From Sphingobacterium spiritivorum ATCC 33861 (lineage in GTDB: Bacteria; Bacteroidota; Bacteroidia; Sphingobacteriales; Sphingobacteriaceae): 64,000 bases of DNA. The translations under genes and the position numbers were made by a program. The stretch covers positions 357,093 through 421,092 of the forward strand of contig NZ_GL379772.1 in the NCBI RefSeq assembly GCF_000143765.1. The letters run 5' to 3'. The notes below the pieces were generated by a model. It saw nothing but the letters and a program-made list of their open reading frames with translations. It did no database searches and was not told the origin of the DNA. Below, one piece after another: positions 9,189 to 17,719 of the stretch. Position 1 is the stretch's first letter. The number at the start of each line of letters is the position of its first letter.

Positions 9189-11387
9189 ATGAAGAAAATA
9201 ATTCAGGAAATTACAAACTTCTTTAACGGTCAATACTTTGCAGATGGCGTACGGATTACCATTGGCTGTATAGTCCCTATTTTTGTGTGTGCGGCACTGG
9301 GTGATTTCCGTACCGGAACACTTATTTCCCTGGGAGCTTTACTTGTCGGATTATCAGATACGCCGGGAGCTCCTGCACACCGCAGATTCGGGATGTTTGC
9401 ATGTCTGGGCATTACGGTCTTTACGTATATTGTCACTTACCTGTCTGCCGGATCGCTGATCCTCACGACCATTGTGATTGCTTCATTGTGTTTTCTCTAT
9501 GCTATGCTTGCCGTTTTTAACTCAAGGGCGGCAAATATAGGCTCTATGGGTATACTGATGTTGCTCATCCATATCGATGTCTCTGAGTCGTTTACAGATT
9601 TTGCCTTTCATCTCCTTTATTTCATTATCGGGGCATTATGGTACATCATCATCAGCCTCTCCCTGACCCAGGTGAGACCTTACAGACTGGCACAGCAGGA
9701 GCTTTCGGAAACGATTCGTAAAGTAGCGGACTATATTCGTATTAAAGCGAATTTTTACGACGTAAAAATCGATAATGACAGTAATTATCTCAAATTGATC
9801 GAACAGCAGATTCTTGTACATGAACATCAGGAAAATGTGCGGGATCATTTATTTCAGAGTAAGCGCTCCATAAAAGACACCACCAAAACAGGCAGATATC
9901 TCACACTGGTATTTTCGGATATCGTCGATCTGTTTGAACAAAGTATGGCTACACACTACGATTACAATGCTGTCAGTGAAAAATTCGGCCATACAGGAAT
10001 ACTGAATGAATTCAAATTCACTATTCTGAAAGTGACAAACGAATTGGATCATCTTGCTTACCAACTCAATGCAAACAAGATTCCCAAACCACTTTACAAT
10101 TTCCGAACCGATGTGGACCACCTGATGGAGTCCATTGATAAAATAGAAAAAGAGTATCAATATAACACCATTGCACTCAAAAAGGTCGTCATCAATATAA
10201 AGAATATCGTATCGCATCTGGAACGCATATACAGCTTCGGATACGCTATTCCCAAAGAAATTACAAATTCGGACATTGAAGATGCGGACAAGTTTGTAAA
10301 TAAGGTTAATCTGGATTTTCGTCAGTTTGAAGAAAACCTTACCCTTAAATCCACAATTTTCAGACATGCCCTACGCATGTCTATTGTCATGACATTCGGA
10401 TATGTACTGACCCATATGCTGGGCTTCGGACAATTCAACAGTTATTGGGTCATGCTGACTATTATGGTCATTCTCAAACCCGGATTCGGACTGACCAAAG
10501 AAAGAAATGTACAACGTCTCATCGGAACTGTTGTCGGGGGAATTATCGGAACGATTATATTGATCACTATAAAGGATGATACGACACGCTTTGTACTGCT
10601 TGTCTTTTTCTTCCTGACAGCTTACAGCTTATTCCGTGTCAATTACATTATTGCGGTCATGTTTATGACTCCATATGTATTAATCATGCTTAGTTTCAAC
10701 GGCATGAATACGATGGAAATGGCTCAAAACAGAATAATTGATACTTTTCTGGGTGGGATGCTGGCCTTTGTTTCCAGTTATGTTATTTTTCCGAATTGGG
10801 AAAGCACGCAGGTCCGTGGTAATATGCGGAAACTGATTATTGCCAATTACAATTATATCTCACAGATTATTGCCATTATTTCGGGGCAGAAACCTACTAT
10901 TACGGAATACAAGCTGGCCCGTAAGCAAGTGTATATTGCAACAGCCAATATGGGGTCAACTTTTCAACGTATGCTGACTGAGCCCAAAAGGAAACAGAAG
11001 AACACCAAAGAAGTGAACAGGTTTGTAATCTTTAATCATATCCTATCCTCTTACTCTGCCACTTTAACCAGAAGAGTGTGGGAAGCTGATGCATCGGAGC
11101 TGAACAATGAACACCTCAAACTTGTGAAAAAAGCATTAAGTTCTCTGGAAAATGTAATAGTACTGCTCACGGATGAATCGGATACAGATACTTTCTATCC
11201 GGTCAAATACAATGTTCCAAAAGAAGAAGAAGAGGGTGCAATATCTGAAGAATCTAAATTAATTACAGAACAATTACAGTTTTTGAATAAGATTTGCTCA
11301 GATTTACAAAAATCAGTAATTCAAATAATAGACGTTGAAGAGAAAGCAAAACTCGATCTTCAGCAGGAAGCAGTACAAAATGGTTGA
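9189..11387 (+). CDS. FUSC-family inner membrane protein (YccS/YhfK type)
   Basis: A 732-residue integral membrane protein with two hydrophobic blocks, about residues 20-160 and 395-545, separated by a soluble helical region of about 230 residues. This duplicated FUSC layout is typical of YccS/YhfK and aromatic-acid efflux (AaeB-like) proteins. The second block contains SYWVMLTIMVILKPGFG and RLIGTVVGG, the classic FUSC signature. The C-terminal tail of about 190 residues is cytoplasmic and charged. The role is probably efflux or envelope-related; the substrate is unknown. Its last codons overlap the start of the YpdA-like gene by eight bases, suggesting translational coupling. Confidence 0.85.
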   Translation: MKKIIQEITNFFNGQYFADGVRITIGCIVPIFVCAALGDFRTGTLISLGALLVGLSDTPGAPAHRRFGMFACLGITVFTYIVTYLSAGSLILTTIVIASLCFLYAMLAVFNSRAANIGSMGILMLLIHIDVSESFTDFAFHLLYFIIGALWYIIISLSLTQVRPYRLAQQELSETIRKVADYIRIKANFYDVKIDNDSNYLKLIEQQILVHEHQENVRDHLFQSKRSIKDTTKTGRYLTLVFSDIVDLFEQSMATHYDYNAVSEKFGHTGILNEFKFTILKVTNELDHLAYQLNANKIPKPLYNFRTDVDHLMESIDKIEKEYQYNTIALKKVVINIKNIVSHLERIYSFGYAIPKEITNSDIEDADKFVNKVNLDFRQFEENLTLKSTIFRHALRMSIVMTFGYVLTHMLGFGQFNSYWVMLTIMVILKPGFGLTKERNVQRLIGTVVGGIIGTIILITIKDDTTRFVLLVFFFLTAYSLFRVNYIIAVMFMTPYVLIMLSFNGMNTMEMAQNRIIDTFLGGMLAFVSSYVIFPNWESTQVRGNMRKLIIANYNYISQIIAIISGQKPTITEYKLARKQVYIATANMGSTFQRMLTEPKRKQKNTKEVNRFVIFNHILSSYSATLTRRVWEADASELNNEHLKLVKKALSSLENVIVLLTDESDTDTFYPVKYNVPKEEEEGAISEESKLITEQLQFLNKICSDLQKSVIQIIDVEEKAKLDLQQEAVQNG

Positions 11388-12348
11388 TTTAGATATTTTA
11401 ATTATCGGAGCAGGCCCCATAGGATTGGCCTGTGGAATCGAAGCAAAAGCAGCAAATCTATCGTATATCATTGTAGAAAAAGGATGCCTGGTCAATTCGC
11501 TGTATAACTATCCTGTGAATATGACATTTTTTTCTTCAGCCGAACGTCTTGAAATTGGTGAGACACCATTTGTAACGACAAATCCAAAACCTAAGCGGGC
11601 GGAAGCATTAGAATACTACAGACGCATCTGTCAGAAATTTGAATTAAACACACATCTTTTTGAAGAGGTTTTAACCGTTGATCCGGCAGAAAGCAGTACC
11701 TATATCGTATCGACGAATAAGGCTACCTATCGCGCAAAGCATATCATTGTCGCAACAGGATTTTATGATATTCCGATGTTATTGAATGTCCCTGGCGAAG
11801 ATTTGCCAAAAGTCAGGCATTATTATAATGACCCCCATTACTATGCAGGTCAGCATGTCATTGTTGTCGGAGCCAGTAACTCATCTATAGATGCCGCGTT
11901 GGAGACTTACAGAAAAGGAGCTAAGGTAACACTGGTCATTCGTGGCCATGAAGTCAGTCCAAGAGTAAAATATTGGGTACGCCCGGACATTGAAAACCGC
12001 ATAGCTTTTAAAGAGATTGATGTCTTATACAACAGTCATATCCACAGCATCTCCGAAGAAGCTGCCGAAGTCTCCACTCCTCAGGGGCTGATTACTATCA
12101 AGAATGACTTTGTACTGGCACTTATAGGGTACAGGCCTGACTTTGGCTTTCTGAAAAAAATCGGAATAAATGTGCCGGAAGAATCTCCTATGATTCCTGA
12201 GCATAACGAAGAAACCATGGAAACGAATATGAAGGGAATATATCTTGCAGGCGTAGTCTGCGGAGGATTAAATACGCACCTGTGGTTTATTGAGAATTCA
12301 AGGGTTCATGCTACTCAAATTATCAATCATATTACATCCGGCAGGTAG
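11380..12348 (+). CDS. ypdA: YpdA-family bacillithiol disulfide reductase (putative)
   Basis: A 322-residue flavin-dependent NADPH oxidoreductase. The FAD Rossmann motif GAGPIG is at residues 10-15. A second nucleotide motif, VVGASNSSIDAALE, is near residue 162, and LAGVVCGG near the end is the second FAD-contacting segment. These and the absence of a CxxC pair fit YpdA, which keeps bacillithiol reduced. Bacillithiol is made by many Bacteroidota. The start is taken at 11380 (MVDLDILIIGAG), not at an earlier in-frame ATG at 11335. The earlier start would add a 15-residue Lys/Gln-rich stretch with no place in the family and would overlap the FUSC gene more deeply. The chosen ATG overlaps the FUSC stop. 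Confidence 0.85.
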   Translation: MVDLDILIIGAGPIGLACGIEAKAANLSYIIVEKGCLVNSLYNYPVNMTFFSSAERLEIGETPFVTTNPKPKRAEALEYYRRICQKFELNTHLFEEVLTVDPAESSTYIVSTNKATYRAKHIIVATGFYDIPMLLNVPGEDLPKVRHYYNDPHYYAGQHVIVVGASNSSIDAALETYRKGAKVTLVIRGHEVSPRVKYWVRPDIENRIAFKEIDVLYNSHIHSISEEAAEVSTPQGLITIKNDFVLALIGYRPDFGFLKKIGINVPEESPMIPEHNEETMETNMKGIYLAGVVCGGLNTHLWFIENSRVHATQIINHITSGR

Positions 12349-12350
12349 GC

Positions 12351-12956
12351 TTACTTTCTCAAACCGTTGAGGAATATCTTCACCATTTTCTTTTGCAGCG
12401 TCAATATAAAATCAAACTCTTCCTTGGTCGGGAAGATCAGACATTTCATATCCTTCATAATACCGATGCGCATACCGAACAGAGAGTAAAGTAACAGTTT
12501 AGCAGTATCCTCCAGATCATCCACTTCAAGCTGGCCTTTATTAATACCTATCTGCAATACTTTACCAAGAAGAGTAGCCTCTTTCTCAAAACATTCTTTA
12601 ATTACTTTTTCAATTTCAGCAGGCATCTCTTTCACCAAAGCCGTGGACTGCTCAAACAAGCTATAGTATTTATTAATCAGCTCAATTCGCTTATCCAGCG
12701 TAAACATCATAGCATCTTCGTAATTATCCGATTTACTGATATAATCACCTATTTCGGTCATCATTTCATCCATCACATATTCAAATACAGCGGAATACAA
12801 ACTGTTTTTGTCCGGGAAATAATAGTATAGTAATGCCTTAGAGAATGACAAATCCTTAGCAATTTCTGCCATGGTTGTTTTAGCCATTCCAAAATGCGCA
12901 AATCTCCTCGTTGCCGCCTCTAAAATTTTCGTTCTTTTCAAATCTGCGTTTGCCAT
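12351..12956 (-). CDS. TetR/AcrR family transcriptional regulator
   Basis: A 201-residue protein with a TetR N-terminal helix-turn-helix: RRFAHFGMAKTTMAEIAKDL (about residues 17-36) followed by FSKALLYYYFPDKNSL, the recognition helix. The C-terminal ligand domain is helical and not conserved. It converges on the YpdA-like gene with only two bases between the stop codons, and is divergent from murB. It may regulate itself or the FUSC-ypdA pair, but no operator palindrome was recognised in the 109 bases before murB. Confidence 0.92.
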   Translation of the reverse strand: MANADLKRTKILEAATRRFAHFGMAKTTMAEIAKDLSFSKALLYYYFPDKNSLYSAVFEYVMDEMMTEIGDYISKSDNYEDAMMFTLDKRIELINKYYSLFEQSTALVKEMPAEIEKVIKECFEKEATLLGKVLQIGINKGQLEVDDLEDTAKLLLYSLFGMRIGIMKDMKCLIFPTKEEFDFILTLQKKMVKIFLNGLRK

Positions 12957-13065
12957 TTCTTCTTTTTAATTCTTCTAAGTAAATGCTATGTACTATCTTT
13001 ATCCCCTTAAATCATTGATAAAATTAATGTTTTTTTTTGAACATTTGAAAACAAGAGTCAAAAAA

Positions 13066-14082
13066 ATGAATAACCTCATACAGTCTGATATCTCACTGAA
13101 ATCATATAATACTTTTGGAGTAGACGTTTTAGCCAGGCGTTTTGTACAAATAGAAAACAGACAACAACTACTGCAAATATACAATGAGGGGTATTTCAAT
13201 GATAATTTCCTGATCCTGGGCGGAGGCAGCAATATGCTTTTCACCAAAGACTATGAAGGACTTTTGATCAAAATAGCACTGAAAGGCATTCACAATACCA
13301 TTCAGCAAAATTTTGTCTTTGTAACAGCCCAGGGAGGCGAAATATGGAATGACCTGGTATGGCACTGCGTATCCAACAATTTTCCGGGACTGGAAAATAT
13401 GGCGCTAATCCCCGGAACTGTAGGCGCATCTCCTGTACAGAATATCGGTGCATACGGATCTGAGTTGATGCATATCTTCTACAGTTGTGTAGCTTTTGAT
13501 ACAAGGACAGGACAGTTTGTAACCTTTGCAAAAGAGGACTGCGAATTCTCTTACAGAGACAGTGTATTTAAATCCAAACATAAAAACCGGTATATTATCG
13601 TCGAAGTTACCTATAAACTAAATCTGGATGCTCCGCTCAATACTTCGTATGGAGCTATTGAAAAAGAACTCAGCAACAGACAGATCAGCAACCCTACCAT
13701 AAAAGATATTGCAGAAGTAGTATCCTATATACGTGTCGAAAAACTTCCTGACCCCAGTACAGTAGGCAATGCGGGTAGTTTTTTTAAAAATCCTATCATT
13801 TCCAAAAACATATTGGACAGATTGATTGTTGACTTTCCAGAGATTGTATATTATAATGTAGATGAGGAACACGTAAAGCTGGCTGCCGGCTGGCTGATAG
13901 AACAATGTGGCTGGAAAGGAAAAAAACTGGGTCGCGCGGGTGTATGGCATAATCAGGCTTTGGTACTGATCAATGCAGATAACGCTTCGGGTGAAGAAAT
14001 CTATAACCTATCGTCCACAATTTTGAACGATGTGTATCAAAAATTCGGCATCAGACTGGAGCGCGAAGTAAACATTTTATAA
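13066..14082 (+). CDS. murB: UDP-N-acetylenolpyruvoylglucosamine reductase
   Basis: A 338-residue FAD enzyme of peptidoglycan synthesis that reduces UDP-GlcNAc-enolpyruvate to UDP-MurNAc with NADPH. LGGGSNML (residues 51-58) and IPGTVGASPVQNIGAYG (115-131) bind FAD pyrophosphate. NAGSFFKNP (235-243) carries the catalytic serine Ser238 that protonates the enol intermediate. The long C-terminal part is that of a type I (E. coli-like) MurB. The start is at 13066 (MNNLIQSDIS); an in-frame ATG at 12988 would add a Phe/Lys-rich 26-residue stretch foreign to the family. It is monocistronic, followed by a hairpin. Confidence 0.96.
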   Translation: MNNLIQSDISLKSYNTFGVDVLARRFVQIENRQQLLQIYNEGYFNDNFLILGGGSNMLFTKDYEGLLIKIALKGIHNTIQQNFVFVTAQGGEIWNDLVWHCVSNNFPGLENMALIPGTVGASPVQNIGAYGSELMHIFYSCVAFDTRTGQFVTFAKEDCEFSYRDSVFKSKHKNRYIIVEVTYKLNLDAPLNTSYGAIEKELSNRQISNPTIKDIAEVVSYIRVEKLPDPSTVGNAGSFFKNPIISKNILDRLIVDFPEIVYYNVDEEHVKLAAGWLIEQCGWKGKKLGRAGVWHNQALVLINADNASGEEIYNLSSTILNDVYQKFGIRLEREVNIL

Positions 14083-14138
14083 AATTCAATATTATTTTTA
14101 AGTTAAATTACACCCTCATAAAGTAAATAAAAAAATCC

Positions 14139-14174
14139 AGAATAGAGCCTCATCCCACCTTAAGGCTCTATTCT
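14139..14174. terminator. Hairpin after murB
   Basis: AGAATAGAGCC pairs perfectly with GGCTCTATTCT over a 14-base loop. The plus-strand tail is TTCATATT; the minus-strand tail (GGATTTTTTT) is a better U-run. It probably ends murB transcription and may block antisense reading. Confidence 0.65.
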
Positions 14175-14351
14175 TTCATATTAACTCCCAGTAGAATCTT
14201 AGCTACCTCCTTATTGAATCTCAATATCTTTACTTTTTAGCATAGTATTTGCACCATTAGACTTGAAACCGTAGCTCTGGTTTAAAATTTCCGGAAAAAT
14301 AAATAGAAGAGTGCATATATAATAGAGTATCTGAATATCATAGTGTTAACT

Positions 14352-14373
14352 TTTATACACTACTGTGTATAAA
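14352..14373. promoter_or_regulatory. Perfect 9-bp inverted repeat before the ECF sigma gene
   Basis: TTTATACAC and GTGTATAAA are separated by TACT and end 19 bases before the ATG. It could be an operator for a dimeric regulator or a leader hairpin that affects translation. It is flanked by TAGT and ACTA, which extend the symmetry outward with gaps. Confidence 0.5.
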
Positions 14374-14392
14374 CTAAAAAAACAGATCTAGT

Positions 14393-14896
14393 ATGACTAA
14401 ATTCGAATTTAACTCAATGGTTATCCAACAAGCGAGTTCTCTCAAACTCTACGCTAAAAATTTCACGAGAGACCAAGATGACGCCAACGATTTAGTACAG
14501 GACACCTTATTAAAAGCTGTCACCTACTTTGGAAATTTCAAAGAAGGAACTAATCTTAAAGGCTGGTTATACACCATCATGAAAAATACGTTTATCAATA
14601 ACTACAGACGTATTGTAAAGACCAATTCTTTTATTACCAAAGAAGAAGAAATTACCAGTGCGAACCTGTTCGTATCTGCTACCCACAATGACGGTGAAAA
14701 CAAATTCATTATGGAAGACATCAATAAAGCATTGACCAATCTCTCTGACGAATATTATATCCCTTTCAGCATGTATTTTGAAGGGTATAAGTATCATGAG
14801 ATTTCCGACCATTTGAACATACCGATAGGTACTGTCAAAACACGGATCCATGTTGCACGTAAAGCAATGAAAAAAACGCTGACTGCCTACAAGTAG
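14393..14896 (+). CDS. ECF-type sigma-70 family RNA polymerase sigma factor
   Basis: A 167-residue sigma factor with region 2 (DDANDLVQDTLLKAVTYF, about residues 29-46, then NLKGWLYTIMKNTFINNYRR) and region 4 (FEGYKYHEISDHLNIPIGTVKTRI, about 128-151) as a C-terminal helix-turn-helix. There is no extra domain, so it is a minimal extracytoplasmic-function sigma. No anti-sigma gene with a membrane segment is adjacent; the next gene is a small cytochrome b5-like protein. Control may therefore be transcriptional, perhaps through the inverted repeat upstream. This sequence type is common and conserved in Bacteroidota. Confidence 0.93.
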   Translation: MTKFEFNSMVIQQASSLKLYAKNFTRDQDDANDLVQDTLLKAVTYFGNFKEGTNLKGWLYTIMKNTFINNYRRIVKTNSFITKEEEITSANLFVSATHNDGENKFIMEDINKALTNLSDEYYIPFSMYFEGYKYHEISDHLNIPIGTVKTRIHVARKAMKKTLTAYK

Positions 14897-14929
14897 TCAC
14901 AATCTGCTGGAAACGCCTATGAAGTTTAT

Positions 14930-14937
14930 TACTTTTG
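14930..14937 (+). promoter_or_regulatory. -7 element (TACTTTTG) implying a leaderless transcript
   Basis: An exact TAnnTTTG match ends four bases before the ATG at 14942. Bacteroidota transcripts start a few bases after this element, so the mRNA would begin at or next to the start codon. Confidence 0.55.
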
Positions 14938-14941
14938 TAAA

Positions 14942-15190
14942 ATGATCGAAGACAATAACCTTCCTTTTTTTACAAAATCGCGGCTTGCCTTAAGAAACGG
15001 GCAGGATCGACCAGAAATATGGGTAGCTTATAATGGATTGATATATGATGTATCAACCAGTCGCCTGTGGCGTAAAGGACAGCACTATGAGCATTGGGCA
15101 GGTCAGGATCTGACAGCTGAGCTTGCTGATGCGCCACATACAGATGAGGTATTTAAAAGATTTCCGGTTATTGGGAAGCTGGAACTATAA
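14942..15190 (+). CDS. Small cytochrome b5-like heme/steroid-binding domain protein
   Basis: An 82-residue soluble protein made of one cytochrome b5-like fold. IWVAYNGLIYDVS (residues 26-38) is the typical first strand pair, GQHYEHWAGQDLT (46-58) holds the first candidate axial histidine, and APHTDEVFKRFPVIG (64-78) the second. Bacterial members of this size are usually annotated as heme/steroid-binding proteins and their partner is unknown. It lacks a signal peptide, so it should be cytoplasmic. It follows the sigma gene by 45 bases but has its own -7 element, and shares a bidirectional terminator with the convergent kinase gene. Confidence 0.85.
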   Translation: MIEDNNLPFFTKSRLALRNGQDRPEIWVAYNGLIYDVSTSRLWRKGQHYEHWAGQDLTAELADAPHTDEVFKRFPVIGKLEL

Positions 15191-15231
15191 AAAAATTTGA
15201 GATAAGCTATTATTCGCTTATCTCAAATTTT
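15191..15231. terminator. Bidirectional terminator
   Basis: AAAATTTGAGATAAGC pairs with GCTTATCTCAAATTTT between the cytochrome b5-like gene and the convergent PfkB gene. Its right arm lies inside the last codons of the PfkB gene. Confidence 0.8.
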
Positions 15232-16130
15232 GACAATGCTATAAACTGTTGAATACGTTTGCTGATATCCTCCTGAGTCAGATTTTGCAAACGCTCCGTA
15301 CCGAATCGTTCCACACAGAATGAAGCTAATGCAGATCCATAAATGATTGCATTTTTCATATTATTAAAGTTTACTGTATTTACTTTCGCCAGATACCCTA
15401 CAAATCCACCGGCGAATGTATCTCCTGCTCCTGTCGGATCAAAAACTTCTGCCAACGGTAATGCAGGAGCATAGAACACCTGATTTTCTCCGAAGAGTAA
15501 GGCTCCGTGCTCACCTTTCTTAATGATTAGGTATTTAGGCCCCATATTCAGGATTACTTCCGCAGCCTTCACCAATGCATATTCTCCGGACAACTGACGG
15601 GCTTCCTCATCATTGATCGTCAGCACATCGACTTTCTTCAGTACAGCTTTGAGATCGTCAAGAGCCACATCCATCCAGAAATTCATGGTATCAAGTACAA
15701 CCAGTTTTGGAGTGTGATTTAGACGTTCAAGGGTAGTCAGCTGAACCTGTGGAGTAAGATTTCCTAATAACAGGTATTCACAATCCTGATACTTTTCAGG
15801 AACAATAGGATCAAAATCAGCCAACACATTCAGCTCCGTAGCCAATGTATCTCTGCTGTTCATATCATTATGGTATTTGCCGGACCAGAAGAAAGACTTC
15901 CCTCCTTTGATGATCTGAATTCCTTCTGTATCGATACCTTTATCTTTTAAAAGATTCAGGTTTGTATCTCCAAAATCTTCTCCGATAACAGAGATCAATT
16001 TCACATGGTCGTACAAATAAGATGCAGCCATACCTGCGAAAGTAGCTGCACCACCTACAATTTTGTCTGTTTTTCCAAATGGAGTTTCTATTGCATCATA
16101 CGCAACAGTACCAATAATTACTAAACTCAT
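15210..16130 (-). CDS. PfkB family carbohydrate/nucleoside kinase
   Basis: A 306-residue ribokinase-fold kinase. The C-terminal signature DPTGAGDTFAGGFVGYL (about residues 229-245) holds the catalytic aspartate and the anion hole. KIVGGAATFAGMAA (about 23-36) is the substrate-side glycine motif. The family phosphorylates sugars or nucleosides; close Bacteroidota relatives are annotated as sugar kinase, ribokinase-like or adenosine kinase-like, and the substrate cannot be chosen here. It is monocistronic, with the tRNA-Asn terminator just upstream. Confidence 0.88.
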   Translation of the reverse strand: MSLVIIGTVAYDAIETPFGKTDKIVGGAATFAGMAASYLYDHVKLISVIGEDFGDTNLNLLKDKGIDTEGIQIIKGGKSFFWSGKYHNDMNSRDTLATELNVLADFDPIVPEKYQDCEYLLLGNLTPQVQLTTLERLNHTPKLVVLDTMNFWMDVALDDLKAVLKKVDVLTINDEEARQLSGEYALVKAAEVILNMGPKYLIIKKGEHGALLFGENQVFYAPALPLAEVFDPTGAGDTFAGGFVGYLAKVNTVNFNNMKNAIIYGSALASFCVERFGTERLQNLTQEDISKRIQQFIALSKFEISE

Positions 16131-16150
16131 AGTTGCTGTTTAATATTCCA

Positions 16151-16180
16151 AAACAAAAAAACCGGCCTTATAGCCGGTTT
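16151..16180 (-). terminator. Terminator of the first tRNA-Asn
   Basis: On the minus strand AAACCGGC pairs with GCCGGTTT, followed by a T-rich run (TTTTGTTTT). Confidence 0.85.
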
Positions 16181-16189
16181 CTATTCTTG

Positions 16190-16263
16190 CTCCTGAAGCT
16201 GGGCTCGAACCAGCGACCCTCTGATTAACAGTCAGATGCTCTAACCTGCTGAGCTATTCAGGA
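16190..16263 (-). tRNA. tRNA-Asn (GTT), copy 1
   Basis: On the minus strand the acceptor arms TCCTGAA/TTCAGGA pair and the discriminator is G at 16190. The anticodon loop within GACTGTTAATC gives GTT. The T arm has GGTTCGAGCC. CCA is not encoded. It is 74 nt long and differs from the copy at 23793-23866 by one base in the D loop (AGCAGG here, AGCTGG there). Confidence 0.95.
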
Positions 16264-16307
16264 ATTTCATCTTCTCAAACAAATTATCTTTGTTTTTCAA
16301 AGCGATA

Positions 16308-16338
16308 CAAAAATACGGCTTTTCTACAAATTTACAAA
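16308..16338 (-). promoter_or_regulatory. Consensus promoter of tRNA-Asn copy 1
   Basis: On the minus strand TTTG (16338-16335), 19 bases, then TATTTTTG (16315-16308): both elements of the Bacteroidota promoter match exactly. Transcription should start near 16301, about 38 bases before the mature tRNA. Confidence 0.8.
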
Positions 16339-16584
16339 TATTTCACGTGGAATTAGTGAAACAAAGCGGTATTTCCCTGATTTTCAAAGTTATTATTTGA
16401 AAATAACTGCTGTTAAACATCTATATAATGCCTTCAATGCATACAGAGTCAGTTTTTGAAGACTGCAGACCAGCTTACAAATCCTTTATTTCTGACATTA
16501 TCAACCATCTTAAATGGTATTTTGATCAGTCGGGATAAAACTCCCCTAATGACTAAATCCAATCAGACAGCAAATATCTGCTAC

Positions 16585-16616
16585 GAAAAAGGCCGTGACT
16601 GAACAGTCACGGCCTT
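16585..16616 (-). terminator. Terminator of the SusCD operon
   Basis: On the minus strand AAGGCCGTGACTG pairs with CAGTCACGGCCTT, followed by TTTC. It lies 24 bases after the stop of the last operon gene. Confidence 0.85.
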
Positions 16617-16639
16617 GTATATAGTAATACTACTAGTAA

Positions 16640-17719
16640 TTATTTTGCACCCTCTTTCAGAGTAGCCCGAAGTTTCATTTCATAAATGTATTTACCGGGC
16701 TTATAAATTTTGGTGTTGAATCGAATATTGATTTTGACCGGTTGATCGGTATATGTTAGATAATCCACCGAATTTGGCGGGTTCCAGGAAGCCGGGTCCA
16801 CCTTATCCACGGATGCCAGCCATTTTTCGTAAATCCTGTAGTAACAGTTTATACCATTGGTCTGCGTATCCCAGTACACATCAGGGAATCTGGCCTGCGC
16901 ATAATCGTAAAGCACAGCCGTATCCGTTACAGTTGTCTTATAGGCAAAAGTCGATAATGTATTTAAATAGCTGTTACCACTTGGTCTGCGTTCCAATGCT
17001 TTACCCGGGAATACTTTCCCATTTTTATCCACCACTTTCAATACAATCTGGTTAGGACCATCAGCCACACGGGTAATCTTCAGTGTCATAGAAGCAGATT
17101 GTCCTTTATCCGGATTGAACCACTGATCATCGTATGGAAAACGAATCGCGGTCTCACTGTTAGCAGGTAATGCCAGGAAGTAAGGAACATTTTCATAGGT
17201 ATACTGCTGAACGGGCTTAATGCGTATAGTTGTAACACCTTCGTACGTTTTCACGCCTCTCGGATTTTCAACCCTGATATCGACCAGATAATCCCCTGCA
17301 GGGATGCTATCCGTAGCCTGAGTAAAGAGAAATTGTCCGCTTTTTTCAAGAACAGAAAAAGCTGCCTTTTTCTCAATTCCCTGCTTGGCAGTAATTAAGG
17401 CTAATGTTGTATCCGTTTTAGGATTGTAAGGCTGCTTCCATACTGTGACATTATAATCTTTGTAAAAAGCTTCTTCACGTTTTCCTGTTTCTTTATTCCG
17501 GATATCCAGCAGTGTAATTTTAAATGGCGGTGTAGAAGCATCCGGAATTATACCCTGTGTAATAACAAACACACCCTGTTCTACTGTAACCGGATTGGAA
17601 GCATAGCGAATGTTGTCACTCAGATATCCAGTTTCGACCTTTTTACAGCTTCCAAAGCCTACTGCCGCAATTGTAGCGACCATAGTCCATAATTTTATTG
17701 TTGATTTCATGGTTGTCAT
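16640..17719 (-). CDS. DUF5007-like SusCD-associated surface lipoprotein
   Basis: A 359-residue exported protein. A signal peptide ends GFGSC (Cys25), followed by KK, so it is a lipoprotein. The rest is predicted beta-rich with no catalytic motif: an N-terminal domain with repeated Thr/Val strands (about 40-165) and a C-terminal part with aromatic-rich stretches such as WNPPNSVDYLTYTD. Size and place, last in a SusC-SusD-fasciclin operon, match proteins annotated DUF5007 in Sphingobacteriales; that family name is from memory. It overlaps the fasciclin stop by one base (TAATG). It may be a glycan- or ligand-binding accessory of the SusCD complex, equivalent in position to SusE/F; this is inference. 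Confidence 0.7.
   Translation of the reverse strand: MTTMKSTIKLWTMVATIAAVGFGSCKKVETGYLSDNIRYASNPVTVEQGVFVITQGIIPDASTPPFKITLLDIRNKETGKREEAFYKDYNVTVWKQPYNPKTDTTLALITAKQGIEKKAAFSVLEKSGQFLFTQATDSIPAGDYLVDIRVENPRGVKTYEGVTTIRIKPVQQYTYENVPYFLALPANSETAIRFPYDDQWFNPDKGQSASMTLKITRVADGPNQIVLKVVDKNGKVFPGKALERRPSGNSYLNTLSTFAYKTTVTDTAVLYDYAQARFPDVYWDTQTNGINCYYRIYEKWLASVDKVDPASWNPPNSVDYLTYTDQPVKINIRFNTKIYKPGKYIYEMKLRATLKEGAK

Larger units (their letters stand above)
14083..14392. other. Intergenic region between murB and the ECF sigma gene
   Basis: 310 bases. They contain a hairpin just after murB (14139-14174) and an inverted repeat just before the sigma gene (14352-14373). No convincing small coding frame or RNA gene was seen in the remainder. 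Confidence 0.6.
16264..16639. other. Intergenic region between tRNA-Asn and the SusCD operon end
   Basis: 376 bases. They hold the tRNA promoter (16308-16338) and the operon terminator (16585-16616). An open frame of 36 codons at 16428-16538 (plus) starts with ATG but has no known motif and is not called as a gene. Confidence 0.6.

Noticed and set aside
9849..10367. 172-codon minus-strand frame inside the FUSC gene
   Set aside because: It is a shadow of the sense coding frame, with high Cys/Phe content and no recognisable domain.
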